Positions 8,701 to 15,504 of a stretch of DNA of 23,997 nt are shown in pieces; position 1 is the first letter of the stretch; each line of letters opens with the position of its first letter. Source of the stretch: a virus; the IMG/VR virus record IMGVR_UViG_3300026534_000064, positions 1 to 23,997 of that record, one strand, 5' to 3'. The position numbers and the translations under genes were made by a program. The notes below the pieces were generated by a model. That model was not told where the DNA came from. It saw nothing but the letters and a program-made list of their open reading frames with translations, and ran no database searches.

Positions 8701-10207
8701 AGATCGAGCGCACGTCGGCGGCCAGCTGCTTCATGGCCGCAACCGCCGGATATGTGGTGGCGCTGTCGCGGATAGTGGTGAGGCCGACAAGCTCCGAGCC
8801 GATCAGGAAGGCGTCGACACCGCCCGCCGCCTTGCACAGATGCGCGTAGTGCAGGATCATCCGCCGGAAGCCCCAGTCATTGCCGCCGGTCCAGGTGACA
8901 CTCTCGCCGCTGACCGCGAAATCGGAGATCTGCGCGTTGCCGAAGAAGGCAGATACCTGCGTGGCCGCATCCGCCGTCTTGTCGACCGTGCCGGCAAACC
9001 CCGTCGCCGGCGAACAGGTGATGCGCCCGCGCCAGGGATGGGCCGGCTGGCCGACCGTGGCGGCATTGTCGCTGTAGGGATCGGGCAGGCTGTTGCCCTC
9101 CGGAATGTCCATCAGCAGGAAGGGATAGAAGGTCACCCGCAGGCCGCGGGCCTTCATCTCCTGAATGGCCTGTACCACCGAGAAATCCGTCGGCGTCCCG
9201 CCATAGTTGGTCCTGCCATCGGTATCCAAGCTGATCAGGTGGGCGCCGGCGCGATCCACCCCGTTCACGGACCATGTCTTCGGCGTGGTCGTCTTTGTGG
9301 CGGTCTCGACGCCGGGCTTCAGCTGACAGTTGCCCGCGCGCAGGTCGAGGCCGAACCAGCTTACGACCAGAGAGACATTCCCGATATTGGGCGCCGCCGC
9401 CTGCAGGTTGTCGAGCGATGCCAGGATGTCAGGCTGGCCGGTAGCGTTGTTCACGTTCTCGGAGGTCGTGTTGCCGCCTGAACCCCGGGTGATCGGCTCG
9501 GTCGCGTAGACGAACTCGCCGGAGCCCGGAATAATGGTGATGGACCTGACCATCCTCTCGGCTGTGTCCGCTTCCAGCAGCGGCCGGAACACCTCGAAGG
9601 AGAGCTGTGGGATGCGGTTGCCGAAGGGCGTGAGGTCGAGATCCTCGAACATGACGTAGGCGGTGCCCCGGTAGGCCGGGGCATTGCCTGTGCCCATCCT
9701 GGCCTCGATGAAGGGATCGGGCATTTGCGTCTCGTCGCCCTTGTAAAGCCGCCAGGTGACGCCCGACAGATCCAGCGGCTTGCCGTCCGCCCACACCCGC
9801 CCGATGCCGGAGATCGGCCCTTCGCAGAGCGCCACGGCGAAGGACGCGGTGTAGCTGTAGGTCGTGGTGGTGACCTTCGGCCTGCCGCCCTTGCCGCCAC
9901 CCGAGGTCGAGGTGCTGACATGCTCGGTGAAGTCGGTCGCCCATATGATGTTGCCTCCCATGCACATCCGGCCCCAGATGCGCGGGATCACCGCGCCTTC
10001 GGTGGATGTGGTGACGGCAAGGTTTTCCAGCCGCGCACCCTCGATCCGCTGGCCGGGCGCCAATGATGAGACGATCCAGCTGTCGACCAGCGATCCCGCC
10101 ATGGAGCCGATGACCCCACCGATGACGGCCGAGGACACGCCAAGGATGCCGCCGCCGATGGATGCCCCGATTGCGGAGCCGGCGGAGGCGAGAAGGATCG
10201 AGGCCAT
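5774..10207 (-). CDS. tail-tip/host-specificity protein with TIM-barrel domain (GTA gp15-like)
   Basis: A 1477-aa protein of the GTA/phage TIM-barrel tail family, which forms the distal tail hub and probably contacts or digests the cell envelope. Residues 1-50 are a glycine/alanine-rich hydrophobic segment as in tail-hub proteins. The TIM-barrel-like region runs from about 330 to 900 with landmarks FLIGSELVGL, FIGIDNYLPLSDWRD, GEPWLFRPKD and FTEFGCPAVDRGTNQPN. The rest is the phage-tail part (about 950-1200), then beta-rich C-terminal modules. The barrel is interrupted at about 650-803 by a Ser/Thr/Gly-rich segment that resembles a carbohydrate-binding beta-sandwich. It starts 3 bp after the NlpC/P60 stop. 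Confidence 0.92.
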   Translation of the reverse strand: MASILLASAGSAIGASIGGGILGVSSAVIGGVIGSMAGSLVDSWIVSSLAPGQRIEGARLENLAVTTSTEGAVIPRIWGRMCMGGNIIWATDFTEHVSTSTSGGGKGGRPKVTTTTYSYTASFAVALCEGPISGIGRVWADGKPLDLSGVTWRLYKGDETQMPDPFIEARMGTGNAPAYRGTAYVMFEDLDLTPFGNRIPQLSFEVFRPLLEADTAERMVRSITIIPGSGEFVYATEPITRGSGGNTTSENVNNATGQPDILASLDNLQAAAPNIGNVSLVVSWFGLDLRAGNCQLKPGVETATKTTTPKTWSVNGVDRAGAHLISLDTDGRTNYGGTPTDFSVVQAIQEMKARGLRVTFYPFLLMDIPEGNSLPDPYSDNAATVGQPAHPWRGRITCSPATGFAGTVDKTADAATQVSAFFGNAQISDFAVSGESVTWTGGNDWGFRRMILHYAHLCKAAGGVDAFLIGSELVGLTTIRDSATTYPAVAAMKQLAADVRSILGAGTKISYAADWSEYFGHQPQDGSGDALFHLDPLWADPAIDFIGIDNYLPLSDWRDSTDHADAQAGWASVRDLDYLKANIEGGEGYDWFYAADADRDAQVRTPISDGFYGEPWLFRPKDMRSWWQNLHHDRLAGVRFGWFQNCADPSSYAKNPSSVTITATTGSFGPFTSPALVASDGATWHGATPGYRTLTAGERVTIAAFVAPGSSGDFALYLALGAGADHASFFGTIGGWESTAAGAHVINATSQTEVYPGLWKITLDVTAGLSGSAGFRIGPRSATAGEDIVVYGVEVLPWGQSTTGWAPQAKPIRFTEFGCPAVDRGTNQPNVFYDPKSSESALPYFSRGWQDEAIQRAYVEATLGYWGDATKNPVSTVYGAPMIETGEAALWTWDARPFPDFPARADVWSDAANWRLGHWMGGRLGQVSLGALVRDLCRAAGLDDSLVDVSELSDIVPGFTVAALESLRASIAVLARHFGFDAVESGGQIVFRARGRAVVVTIAPDQMVGNGQAEVMELTRGQETELPQALKWQLVRADEEYNAATVEARRSTVQAARVSSETFPLAVSLEEADRRCRRALMEAWVGRETLTARLPPSRLALDPGDVIALDHDGRRVEYGISRISDSGARVIEAIRVDAALYDLPPGKGRDPQLAEPTVFGPADIALMDLPQLADTVPAHRPYAAVFARPWYGTGAVWWSVDTSGFQLLDTIGAPAHMGVLAADLPTGPLWRFDAGSELLLDLTSGTLASVTDTELLNGANALAVESAPGAWEIVQFGNAELVATGRYRLTRLLRGQRGTEDAMGNPATTGARVVILDTAVQPISISEADLGIPWNWRIGPGNVAPSGAIMQTLAFTPSGRGLVPFAPAQAHMRREANGDLSIRWLRRDRALSSDSWVLAEVPMSEASESYDLEILNAGAVVRTVTGLTAPSFLYTAAMQTADFGAPVASLSVRIFQLGALGRGVPLATTLTITEATP

Positions 10208-10210
10208 GGG

Positions 10211-10750
10211 TCAGCTCACTGGAAAGCGGAAGGCGAAGGCGATGCGACGGCGCCAGGGGTCGGTCATTGGCTCTTCGATGACCCCGGTACGCTCGTAGGC
10301 GTGAATGAAACGGGTACGCCCGCTGCGGTACGAATGCCCACCATGATCGCACCGCGACGACAGAATCCCCGCATGCTTGGCAATCGCCCCCCGGCGCATT
10401 CGGAACAGCACCACGTCGCCGGTGCGGACCTGGGCAACGGCAACCTCCACCATCGCCGCCCGTGCAGCCTCGGCCAGCACCTCGACAGGGCCGGTCTCGC
10501 CCCAATCCCTTGAATACGGTGGCACCGGCATCGGTTCCGGGCCGACGACTTCCCGCCACACGCCCCGGATCAGCCCGAGGCAGTCGCAGCCGACGCCCTT
10601 CACCGACGCCTGGTTGTGATAGGGCGTGCCGATCCAGCTTCGTGCGGCGGCAACCACCGCGGCGTTTCCTGATGGGCTTCGAGTGGCGGAAGATTTGGAT
10701 TTGGTACCTTTTGGCATCATTACCGATCTGTATGCTCCGTAATACCGCAC
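10211..10750 (-). CDS. NlpC/P60 tail peptidase (GTA gp14-like), N-terminus altered
   Basis: A 179-aa cell-wall peptidase of the NlpC/P60 family that accompanies phage and GTA tail tips and cuts peptidoglycan during DNA entry. The catalytic cysteine is in GCDCLGL (about residues 53-59) and the histidine in KHAGIL (about 125). The conserved family part begins around VVAAARSWIGTPY. The preceding 30 residues (GTG at 10750, or ATG at 10720/10717) are lysine/serine-rich, unlike the family, and come from AT-rich DNA shared with the inserted cassette. No convincing ribosome binding site precedes any of these starts. The insertion of 10839-12654 seems to have separated this gene from DUF2163 and replaced its start. 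Confidence 0.88.
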   Translation of the reverse strand: MRYYGAYRSVMMPKGTKSKSSATRSPSGNAAVVAAARSWIGTPYHNQASVKGVGCDCLGLIRGVWREVVGPEPMPVPPYSRDWGETGPVEVLAEAARAAMVEVAVAQVRTGDVVLFRMRRGAIAKHAGILSSRCDHGGHSYRSGRTRFIHAYERTGVIEEPMTDPWRRRIAFAFRFPVS

Positions 10751-10762
10751 GTTGGTGGGCGT

Positions 10763-10832
10763 TTGATCCTTATTTGATGCTAGATTATGACATTAACAGG
10801 TATTATTTAGTAAGTGTAATCCCGCTTGGAGG
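10763..10832 (+). promoter_or_regulatory. AT-rich putative promoter and ribosome binding site of the HTH operon
   Basis: An AT-rich gap of 88 bp between the divergent NlpC/P60 and HTH genes, in sharp contrast to the GC-rich phage DNA. It contains TTGATC (10763-10768) and TTGATG (10774-10779) as possible -35 boxes and TTATGA (10785-10790) or TATTAT (10801-10806) as possible -10 boxes; none of the pairs is ideally spaced. A clear GGAGG (10828-10832) stands six bases before ATG 10839. An autoregulatory operator for the HTH protein could lie here, but I see no perfect palindrome. Confidence 0.35.
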
Positions 10833-10838
10833 CAAATC

Positions 10839-11846
10839 ATGAAACAACCCATCCGCCCAGCAACACTGAAAGCCATGCGCGAACGTCGGGGGCTGTCGCA
10901 AGCAAAGCTTGAGGCCCGCAGCGACGAGATGCGCCTGAAGGTCGGCATCGCCACCATCAAACGCATTGAGACTTGGACCAAAACCGATGTGTACATGGCC
11001 AGTACGGCTGTTGCGGAAAGGCTGGCGAAAGTTCTCGGCGTCGCTGTCGAAGACCTGGCCAAAGAACCCTCGGCCGACAGCTTTGATCGGTCAAAAAAGC
11101 TCAGAAAGCTTGGCATGCGGCAATTACGCGCGGCTGTGCACGAAAACACTTCCCTTGCCTTCCGGATGGTCGAACATCTTTATGGCATCCCGGTTCGGGC
11201 ACAGATCGAGATGGCGCCGCTCTGCATGGCACTTCTGGCTGAAGGCAGCCTTGCCTGGCGCAGAAAGAGATTGGCCGAAATCGAGCAGAAAGCAGAAGAA
11301 CTCATGTCGCTCGGTGGCGGAAACTTTTCCTTCGCCCATGCCGTGTACCGTACGCAGGACGCCGCCTGCGAAGAGGAAGAGTCAATCCGCAAGCGCGACG
11401 TGTTCGGCCGGGAAGTCGCCGAAGACACCTACGATCTGGGCTACGATCCAAACACCAACAACCCCTTTGCCGACTACCTGAGGGAACTGGCGCGGAACCT
11501 GGACGAGGCGGATTTCGCACTGGACCCCGACGGTATTCGCGAAATTGGTCTCCACGGTTTCCCGGAATATCGGATCGGCGCGGTGATGCTGGATGAACTT
11601 ACCGGCGGCAACGCGGACGCGGAATACGCGCTGGCATGCGGCCACGTCAAGCTTGCCGACATCCCGGATGAGTTGCTCGGCGAAGACAACACCGAAAAGC
11701 GCATCGAATGGATCGTATCGCATATCCCTGAAGAGGAACTGGCGGATCGCAGGGAGGCGCGGGCAGAACTCCAGAAGCTGTTTTCCAGCATCGACATAGA
11801 TATCTCGACGAGCGATCGCGATAACCAAGGGGGGCATTCAAAGTGA
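10839..11846 (+). CDS. XRE-type HTH protein with long C-terminal domain
   Basis: A 335-aa cytosolic protein. Residues 9-72 form a Cro/C1-type helix-turn-helix (LKAMRERRGLSQAKLEARS, then IATIKRIETW and AERLAKVLGV). The remaining 260 aa are acidic, helical and without a motif I recognise; repeats with a TPR-like feel (ALLAEGSLAWRRKRL, EYALACGHVKLADI) suggest a sensor or oligomerisation domain. It is the first gene of a three-gene operon on the strand opposite to the phage late genes. Its stop overlaps the next start (GTGA). Likely role: autoregulator and possibly antitoxin or sensor of the cassette. This is inferred from position and the HTH only. Confidence 0.8.
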   Translation: MKQPIRPATLKAMRERRGLSQAKLEARSDEMRLKVGIATIKRIETWTKTDVYMASTAVAERLAKVLGVAVEDLAKEPSADSFDRSKKLRKLGMRQLRAAVHENTSLAFRMVEHLYGIPVRAQIEMAPLCMALLAEGSLAWRRKRLAEIEQKAEELMSLGGGNFSFAHAVYRTQDAACEEEESIRKRDVFGREVAEDTYDLGYDPNTNNPFADYLRELARNLDEADFALDPDGIREIGLHGFPEYRIGAVMLDELTGGNADAEYALACGHVKLADIPDELLGEDNTEKRIEWIVSHIPEEELADRREARAELQKLFSSIDIDISTSDRDNQGGHSK

Positions 11847-12142
11847 TTCACGATATTGCACTCACCAATCATGCAGAACAGCGAATGCGACAAAGAGGAA
11901 TCCGTGACGCCGACATCGGCCTGTTGCTGACAGTCGCGGAACGTGTTTCCGAAGATGCCCTTTTGCTCACCCGGCAGAGGGCCGCTCGGGAAATCGAGCG
12001 TCGTCGTCGCGAAATCCAGCAGCTCGAGAGGTTGCGCGGGACCAGGCTGATCATCGAAGATGGTGCGCTCGTCACCGTCTATCATGAGCATCGCTCGGGA
12101 AACCGCGCCAAGCGGGCGTTTCGGAACAGGAGGAAATCATGA
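11843..12142 (+). CDS. DUF4258-like small protein, candidate RNase-type toxin
   Basis: A 99-aa basic protein starting at GTG 11843, preceded by a G-run (GGGGGG) as ribosome binding site. Its N-terminus has the DUF4258 pattern: a T-x-H-A-E-x-R-x-x-Q-R-G-I motif (residues 8-20), then a helix, a strand (TRLIIEDGALVTVYH) and an arginine-rich tail. DUF4258 proteins are related in fold to RelE-type toxins and often sit beside HTH proteins in toxin-antitoxin-like pairs. Here it lies between an HTH gene and a DNA-binding-like gene with 4-bp overlaps on both sides (GTGA and ATGA). Toxin activity is inferred, not shown. Confidence 0.68.
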   Translation: MIHDIALTNHAEQRMRQRGIRDADIGLLLTVAERVSEDALLLTRQRAAREIERRRREIQQLERLRGTRLIIEDGALVTVYHEHRSGNRAKRAFRNRRKS

Positions 12143-12654
12143 ATACGGAAGTTCATTTCACGGCAGGAATTCTCGTACCTCTTGATGAGCAGACAGTGGC
12201 AAGGCTTCTGTCGCAGCAAAATGCCGGCGAGTCCCTTGCCGATGTGATTGATCGCCTGTGTTCTCGTGAAGAGGCGACCGTTGATTCCCGCGTGATGCCC
12301 ACCGCGATCGAGCCGATGGCGGGGAAGTACAAGGCGACGTTTCTTGGAGAAACCGTCAGTGGAGAAACCCTGCCTGCTCTTTTCTCACGGATCGTCGACA
12401 TGGTCGCTGAGATCGACCCGGCCGCACTTGAAAGGCTGGCAAACATGAAGGCTCGGACCCGGAGATATGTTGCCCGGACCAAAGAAGTGATCCACCCGGG
12501 CCGCCCCGACCTTCCAGTCATGCGCACTCGCACGGGCTGGTGGATCAGCGCGAATGTGGGAACGGAAGACATTGCCCGGAACCTGCGTGCGCTTGCAGAC
12601 GCTGCAGGGCTGTCTTTTGGGCGCGACATTCGATTTCCTTCAGGCAAGGATTGA
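12139..12654 (+). CDS. protein with SeqA-like two-domain layout
   Basis: A 171-aa protein with a strong AGGAGG before ATG 12139. Residues 10-45 (ILVPLDEQTVARLLSQ, then GESLADVIDRL) look like a ribbon-helix-helix dimerisation unit, similar to the start of SeqA (GESASDILRRML). Residues 75-168 follow the pattern of the SeqA C-terminal domain: a helical lead ending in ARTRRYVA (SeqA: GRTRVYFA), a basic loop, TGWWISANVGT (SeqA: TPYWVITNTNT) and a terminal helix. SeqA binds hemimethylated GATC and delays re-initiation. The match is from memory and remote, so the function is a hypothesis. The stop codon abuts the DUF2163 stop on the other strand with no gap. Confidence 0.6.
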   Translation: MNTEVHFTAGILVPLDEQTVARLLSQQNAGESLADVIDRLCSREEATVDSRVMPTAIEPMAGKYKATFLGETVSGETLPALFSRIVDMVAEIDPAALERLANMKARTRRYVARTKEVIHPGRPDLPVMRTRTGWWISANVGTEDIARNLRALADAAGLSFGRDIRFPSGKD

Positions 12655-13539
12655 TCACAGCACACCCCCGGTATTCGAATCGCCCTTGGCCGCGTACCGG
12701 ATCACGGTGTCCTGGCCCGGAATGTGCGGGAAGCCCCGGAAATTGGCCGCGTTGGCGAACTTGGCCTTGCAGGTCTCGAAGGTCTTGTCGCAACCGGCGG
12801 TGATGTCGAACGTATCTCCCACAGCAATGGCCGGCACCGGGGCTCCCAGCAGTGTGATGGTCACGTCCGTCGATCCCACCGCGTGGGTCATGATCTCGGC
12901 CTTGCGCCCCGCATTGGCGCCGCCGGTCCAGGTGAGCATGCCCAGCGCGAACCAGCCGTCGGCGAAGCCCGAGAGCCCCGAGGTGGTGAAGGCCCGGTCG
13001 CTGTCGACCGTCACGACCGTTCCGCTACCCTTGTAGGCGGGATCATTCAGATTCACCCCGCAGCGCGCATCGCCGAGCGCCGCGTCGCAGCTCGCCTGAA
13101 ATGTCCGCCCGACGCTCTGACCCAGCACATGGGCCAGCGGGCGCATCTCGGCCACGAACTGCACCTGCCCGCGGCGCACCTGGCCGATGGCACCCCGGCG
13201 CATCAGCACGCGCTGACTTACGTCCTGCCAGTTCACGCGCCAGATCTCGACCGCCGCATTGTCCCAGCGCCCGTCGAGAATGTCGGTCTCGGTAATGGTG
13301 GTGGAGGTCAGAACGCCTTCGGCATCCTGCGCATCGACCGAGAGGTCAGAGCCGGAGCGGATTTCTGAGGCGGTGAAGCCGGATTCCGGCTGAAACGTCG
13401 TGCCGTCAAACGTCAGCGCCAGGTCATGGTCGGTGAAGCCGAACACCTGCCCGTCTGAACGGGTCAATCGCCAGCACCAGGCAAGTGTTGTGGTGCCGCC
13501 GTCGAGATGGGCCTGCAGGCCAGTGGGGAGGGTCTTCAT
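12655..13539 (-). CDS. DUF2163 phage tail protein (GTA gp13-like)
   Basis: A 294-aa distal tail protein of the DUF2163 family (BR0599-like), probably part of the tail-tip hub and stabilised by bound metal or disulphides. Typical features are the N-terminal LQAHLDGGTTTLAWCWRLTR, a cysteine-bearing segment FQASCDAALGDARCGVNL near 150-165, and the C-terminal CDKTFETCKAKF...NFRGFPHIPG signature. The complete C-terminus shows that the adjacent insertion did not truncate it. It overlaps the spanin-like gene upstream by 4 bp. In GTA clusters the peptidase gene follows directly; here 1.9 kb of foreign + strand genes separates them. Confidence 0.92.
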   Translation of the reverse strand: MKTLPTGLQAHLDGGTTTLAWCWRLTRSDGQVFGFTDHDLALTFDGTTFQPESGFTASEIRSGSDLSVDAQDAEGVLTSTTITETDILDGRWDNAAVEIWRVNWQDVSQRVLMRRGAIGQVRRGQVQFVAEMRPLAHVLGQSVGRTFQASCDAALGDARCGVNLNDPAYKGSGTVVTVDSDRAFTTSGLSGFADGWFALGMLTWTGGANAGRKAEIMTHAVGSTDVTITLLGAPVPAIAVGDTFDITAGCDKTFETCKAKFANAANFRGFPHIPGQDTVIRYAAKGDSNTGGVL

Positions 13540-13775
13540 CGGCAGGTTCCCGTCATGCGGTCGTCGAGATCGGCGATCCAGCGTGCCCAGGTTGGCGGGA
13601 CGGTGGCAATGGTCTGCGCCGGAGGTCGCGCGAGCCGCGCCTCGCCATAGGCCGCGCAGCCCGCATCACCAGCGCCCATCGTTGCGGCGCAACCGCTCAG
13701 CAGGATCAGAATTGCGACCGTCGCGAACCGCCTTGCGCCCCGCCTCCAGCTTTCTGAGCGTCTCTTCATATGCAT
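13536..13775 (-). CDS. Rz1-like outer-membrane spanin lipoprotein
   Basis: A 79-aa lipoprotein: basic start (MKRRSESWRRGARR), hydrophobic stretch FATVAILILLSG and lipobox LSGC, followed by an alanine/proline-rich region (LARPPAQT) and a short tail. That is the design of phage o-spanins, which link the outer membrane to the inner-membrane spanin during lysis. GGGAGG at 13785-13790 lies nine bases before ATG 13775; the in-frame ATGs at 13817 and 13769 fit less well. Its first 110 bp overlap the i-spanin gene in another frame, as in Rz/Rz1 pairs. It is coupled to DUF2163 through a 4-bp overlap. Confidence 0.72.
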   Translation of the reverse strand: MHMKRRSESWRRGARRFATVAILILLSGCAATMGAGDAGCAAYGEARLARPPAQTIATVPPTWARWIADLDDRMTGTCR

Positions 13776-13893
13776 CGCGTTCGGCCTCCCGTTTACGTGC
13801 GCGCTTTCCCTCCACACGGCCCCAGAGGCGGCCGAGCACCAGCCCCCCGAGCGCGCCCAGCGCTGCCACCAGCCAGATCAGGACCTCAGCCAT
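13666..13893 (-). CDS. Rz-like inner-membrane spanin
   Basis: A 75-aa protein with one N-terminal transmembrane helix (VLIWLVAALGALGGLVLGRLW, residues 4-24) followed by a highly charged coiled-coil-like helix (KRARKREAERDAYEETLRKLEAGRKAV). This is the i-spanin design: a membrane anchor with a periplasmic coiled coil. An in-frame upstream extension to 13983 exists, but it overlaps the real small gene before it, and the ATG at 13893 gives the sensible N-terminus. It partly overlaps the lipoprotein gene in another frame. Very short for an Rz, so it could alternatively be a holin accessory. Confidence 0.65.
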   Translation of the reverse strand: MAEVLIWLVAALGALGGLVLGRLWGRVEGKRARKREAERDAYEETLRKLEAGRKAVRDGRNSDPAERLRRNDGRW

Positions 13894-13987
13894 CGCCCTG
13901 TTCTCCCCGTGCCGCGGCGACACACAGGGCGACGACCAGAACACCAAGGCAGCCGCCCAGGATGAATCCTGCAAGAAACTCAATCAT
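13886..13987 (-). CDS. tiny single-pass membrane protein (DUF3789-like)
   Basis: A 33-aa frame that starts with ATG at 13987, overlaps the end of the holin-like gene by 8 bp and ends inside the start of the i-spanin gene (GATGGCTGA). The peptide begins MIEFLAGFILGGCLGVLVV and continues ALCVAAARGEQGDG: one membrane helix with a short charged tail. It resembles the very short DUF3789-type proteins I recall near phage lysis genes. It is too short for standard gene finders. A role in lysis timing (holin modulator) is inferred from the position alone. Confidence 0.6.
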   Translation of the reverse strand: MIEFLAGFILGGCLGVLVVALCVAAARGEQGDG

Positions 13988-14210
13988 CGCCGCGGAACCC
14001 CCGTTCGATCCGATCGCGCAGGCCGATCAGGCCGAGACCGAGGAAGATCAGCCCGGCGGGCGAGGCGTCACCGGTGCCGGCGAACAGCGCCACGAGGCGG
14101 GACAGTTCGCCCAGCGCGCCCGTGGCGGGCAGGGCAACGGAGGCGATGCCGGTGAGCATGGCAAGGCACCCCGCCCACCATGTGAGCGAGGTCGGTCGGA
14201 TGTAGCGCAT
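13980..14210 (-). CDS. holin-like membrane protein
   Basis: A 76-aa protein with two predicted membrane segments (WWAGCLAMLTGIASVALPA, residues 11-29, and AGLIFLGLGLIGL, about 52-64) and a charged C-terminus (RDRIERGFRGDD). Size, topology and position directly after the endolysin gene fit a phage holin or pinholin that releases or activates the lysozyme. An AAAGGAGC ribosome binding site overlaps the lysozyme stop region. No holin family signature is recognisable, so the call rests on topology and context. Confidence 0.65.
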   Translation of the reverse strand: MRYIRPTSLTWWAGCLAMLTGIASVALPATGALGELSRLVALFAGTGDASPAGLIFLGLGLIGLRDRIERGFRGDD

Positions 14211-14215
14211 GGGGA

Positions 14216-14878
14216 TCAGCTCCTTTTGAACAGGCGAGAGAGGATGGTGGCCAGCCGGGCGAGAAACCCGGTCGGCATAGCGGGTTCGAATGTGGATGGG
14301 GGCGGTGCTGGCGTCGGGCGAAGCAGCGACAGGGCCTGCGTCTCGGTGAGCCGACGGACGCGGCGCGAGAAGTCGACGCGTCCCTGCGCGTCTACGCCCC
14401 AGACCGGGATCGGACCGCTGGGATAGCGGCCATCGCGGAACAGGTCCCGCTCGGCTTCGCGCCGCGAGATCACCGAGGCCGGCCGCCGCCAGTACAGAAA
14501 CGCGTTGGCGGCGCGGGCGCGATTGCCCGTATTGAGATGCCGGGTCAACGCCGCCCGGGCAATGCCGCTGGTGTTGTAATGGAAGCTGACCAGCGCATCG
14601 AATTCGTGGGGCTCGAGCGGAACCGTGATGGCGCGCCGTACCTCGGCTTCGTATCGCTCGAGATCGGAGCGGAACAGGTGGAACGCCCTGCGGATCGCGG
14701 CGTCGATATCTGCGGGCATGCCCCGGGGCATGATGGCCGGGTCCGGGTCACCGGCGGCTACCGTGTGACCGATCCCGAAGGTCCAGGTGCCGGTGGCATC
14801 GAGATAGGGTGCGGGCACGATACCCTCGTGCCGGGCAAGGGCCAGCAGCCCGCGGTTGGTCATTCTCTGTGCGGTCAT
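14216..14878 (-). CDS. phage lysozyme/endolysin (GH24)
   Basis: A 220-aa muramidase of the T4-lysozyme class that cleaves peptidoglycan at the end of the lytic cycle. The catalytic pattern E-8x-D-5x-T is exact: E18, D27, T33, followed by FGIGHT (34-39). Later conserved parts include EFDALVSFHYNTS (about 93-105) and RREAERDLFRDG. The C-terminal 50 residues hold a proline-rich linker (PTPAPPPS) and a basic amphipathic tail (FLARLATILSRLFKRS), which could associate with membrane or cell wall. No signal peptide, so export would need the holin. Its start overlaps the DUF2460 stop by 4 bp. Confidence 0.9.
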   Translation of the reverse strand: MTAQRMTNRGLLALARHEGIVPAPYLDATGTWTFGIGHTVAAGDPDPAIMPRGMPADIDAAIRRAFHLFRSDLERYEAEVRRAITVPLEPHEFDALVSFHYNTSGIARAALTRHLNTGNRARAANAFLYWRRPASVISRREAERDLFRDGRYPSGPIPVWGVDAQGRVDFSRRVRRLTETQALSLLRPTPAPPPSTFEPAMPTGFLARLATILSRLFKRS

Positions 14879-15501
14879 CTGCGAACCTCGATGAGCGGAA
14901 TGGAGGTGATGGAGCCGAGGCGCTCGATGTCGAGCGTCACATCCAGTGTGTCGGTATCGAAGCGGACCGGCACGTCAAACTCGAAACCTGCGGTGATAAT
15001 GGCGCCCGATGCAGGGGCGGTGGTGAAGGTGACGATGCCGGTCGTGGTGTCGACCGACCAGCCGGAGGATTGAACGCTCCCACCGACGGCGACCTTGACG
15101 GTGCCCGCGACCGGCTTGGTGATGTTGCGGGTCCAGCTCTGGCTGCCGGAGGTGTAGCTCTTCGTCAGCTGAAACGCGGTTTTCGTGCCGTCCCCGGTGC
15201 CGATGTTCTGATCGGTCGCCGCCGGTGTCTGCGACGGCAGGCAAGACTTGTAGTCCGCCCAGTCCTTCCAGCGGAAACCGTAGAGCCGCCCGTTCCGCGC
15301 CTCAAAAAAGGCCACCACGGCCGCGAGGTCGTCGGCACGGCGGATACCGTAGGCAGCGTCATAGCGCTGACGGGAGTTTGCCCAGTTGGCGTTACGTTCC
15401 TCGTCGCCCGAGGCAAGTTCCACGATCTGCGTGCGCCGTTCTGGCCCGCCGCGCGCGCCACGGCTGATGTTGTCGGGGAAACGGACTTCGTGGAAAGCCA
15501 T
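14875..15501 (-). CDS. DUF2460 phage tail protein (GTA gp12-like)
   Basis: A 208-aa distal tail protein of the DUF2460 (TIGR02217) family. The N-terminus MAFHEVRFPDNISRGARGGPERRT is the family hallmark, followed by SRQRYDAAYGIRRADDLAAVVAFFEARNGRLYGFRWKDW-type conserved stretches in pieces and a beta-rich C-terminal half ending in RLGSITSIPLIEVR. In Rhodobacter-type clusters it follows the tape measure and precedes DUF2163. Here a lysis cassette is placed between them. A strong GGAGGGGG precedes ATG 15501. Very likely part of the tail-tip ring. Confidence 0.93.
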   Translation of the reverse strand: MAFHEVRFPDNISRGARGGPERRTQIVELASGDEERNANWANSRQRYDAAYGIRRADDLAAVVAFFEARNGRLYGFRWKDWADYKSCLPSQTPAATDQNIGTGDGTKTAFQLTKSYTSGSQSWTRNITKPVAGTVKVAVGGSVQSSGWSVDTTTGIVTFTTAPASGAIITAGFEFDVPVRFDTDTLDVTLDIERLGSITSIPLIEVRR

Positions 15502-15504
15502 GGC

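Noticed and set aside
6560-8701. Long plus-strand frames of 341 and 305 aa
   Set aside because: Antisense to the TIM-barrel tail gene, no ribosome binding site and no motif.
9429-10559. 376-aa open frame on the minus strand
   Set aside because: Alternate frame across the tail-tip and NlpC genes; arginine- and glycine-rich noise.
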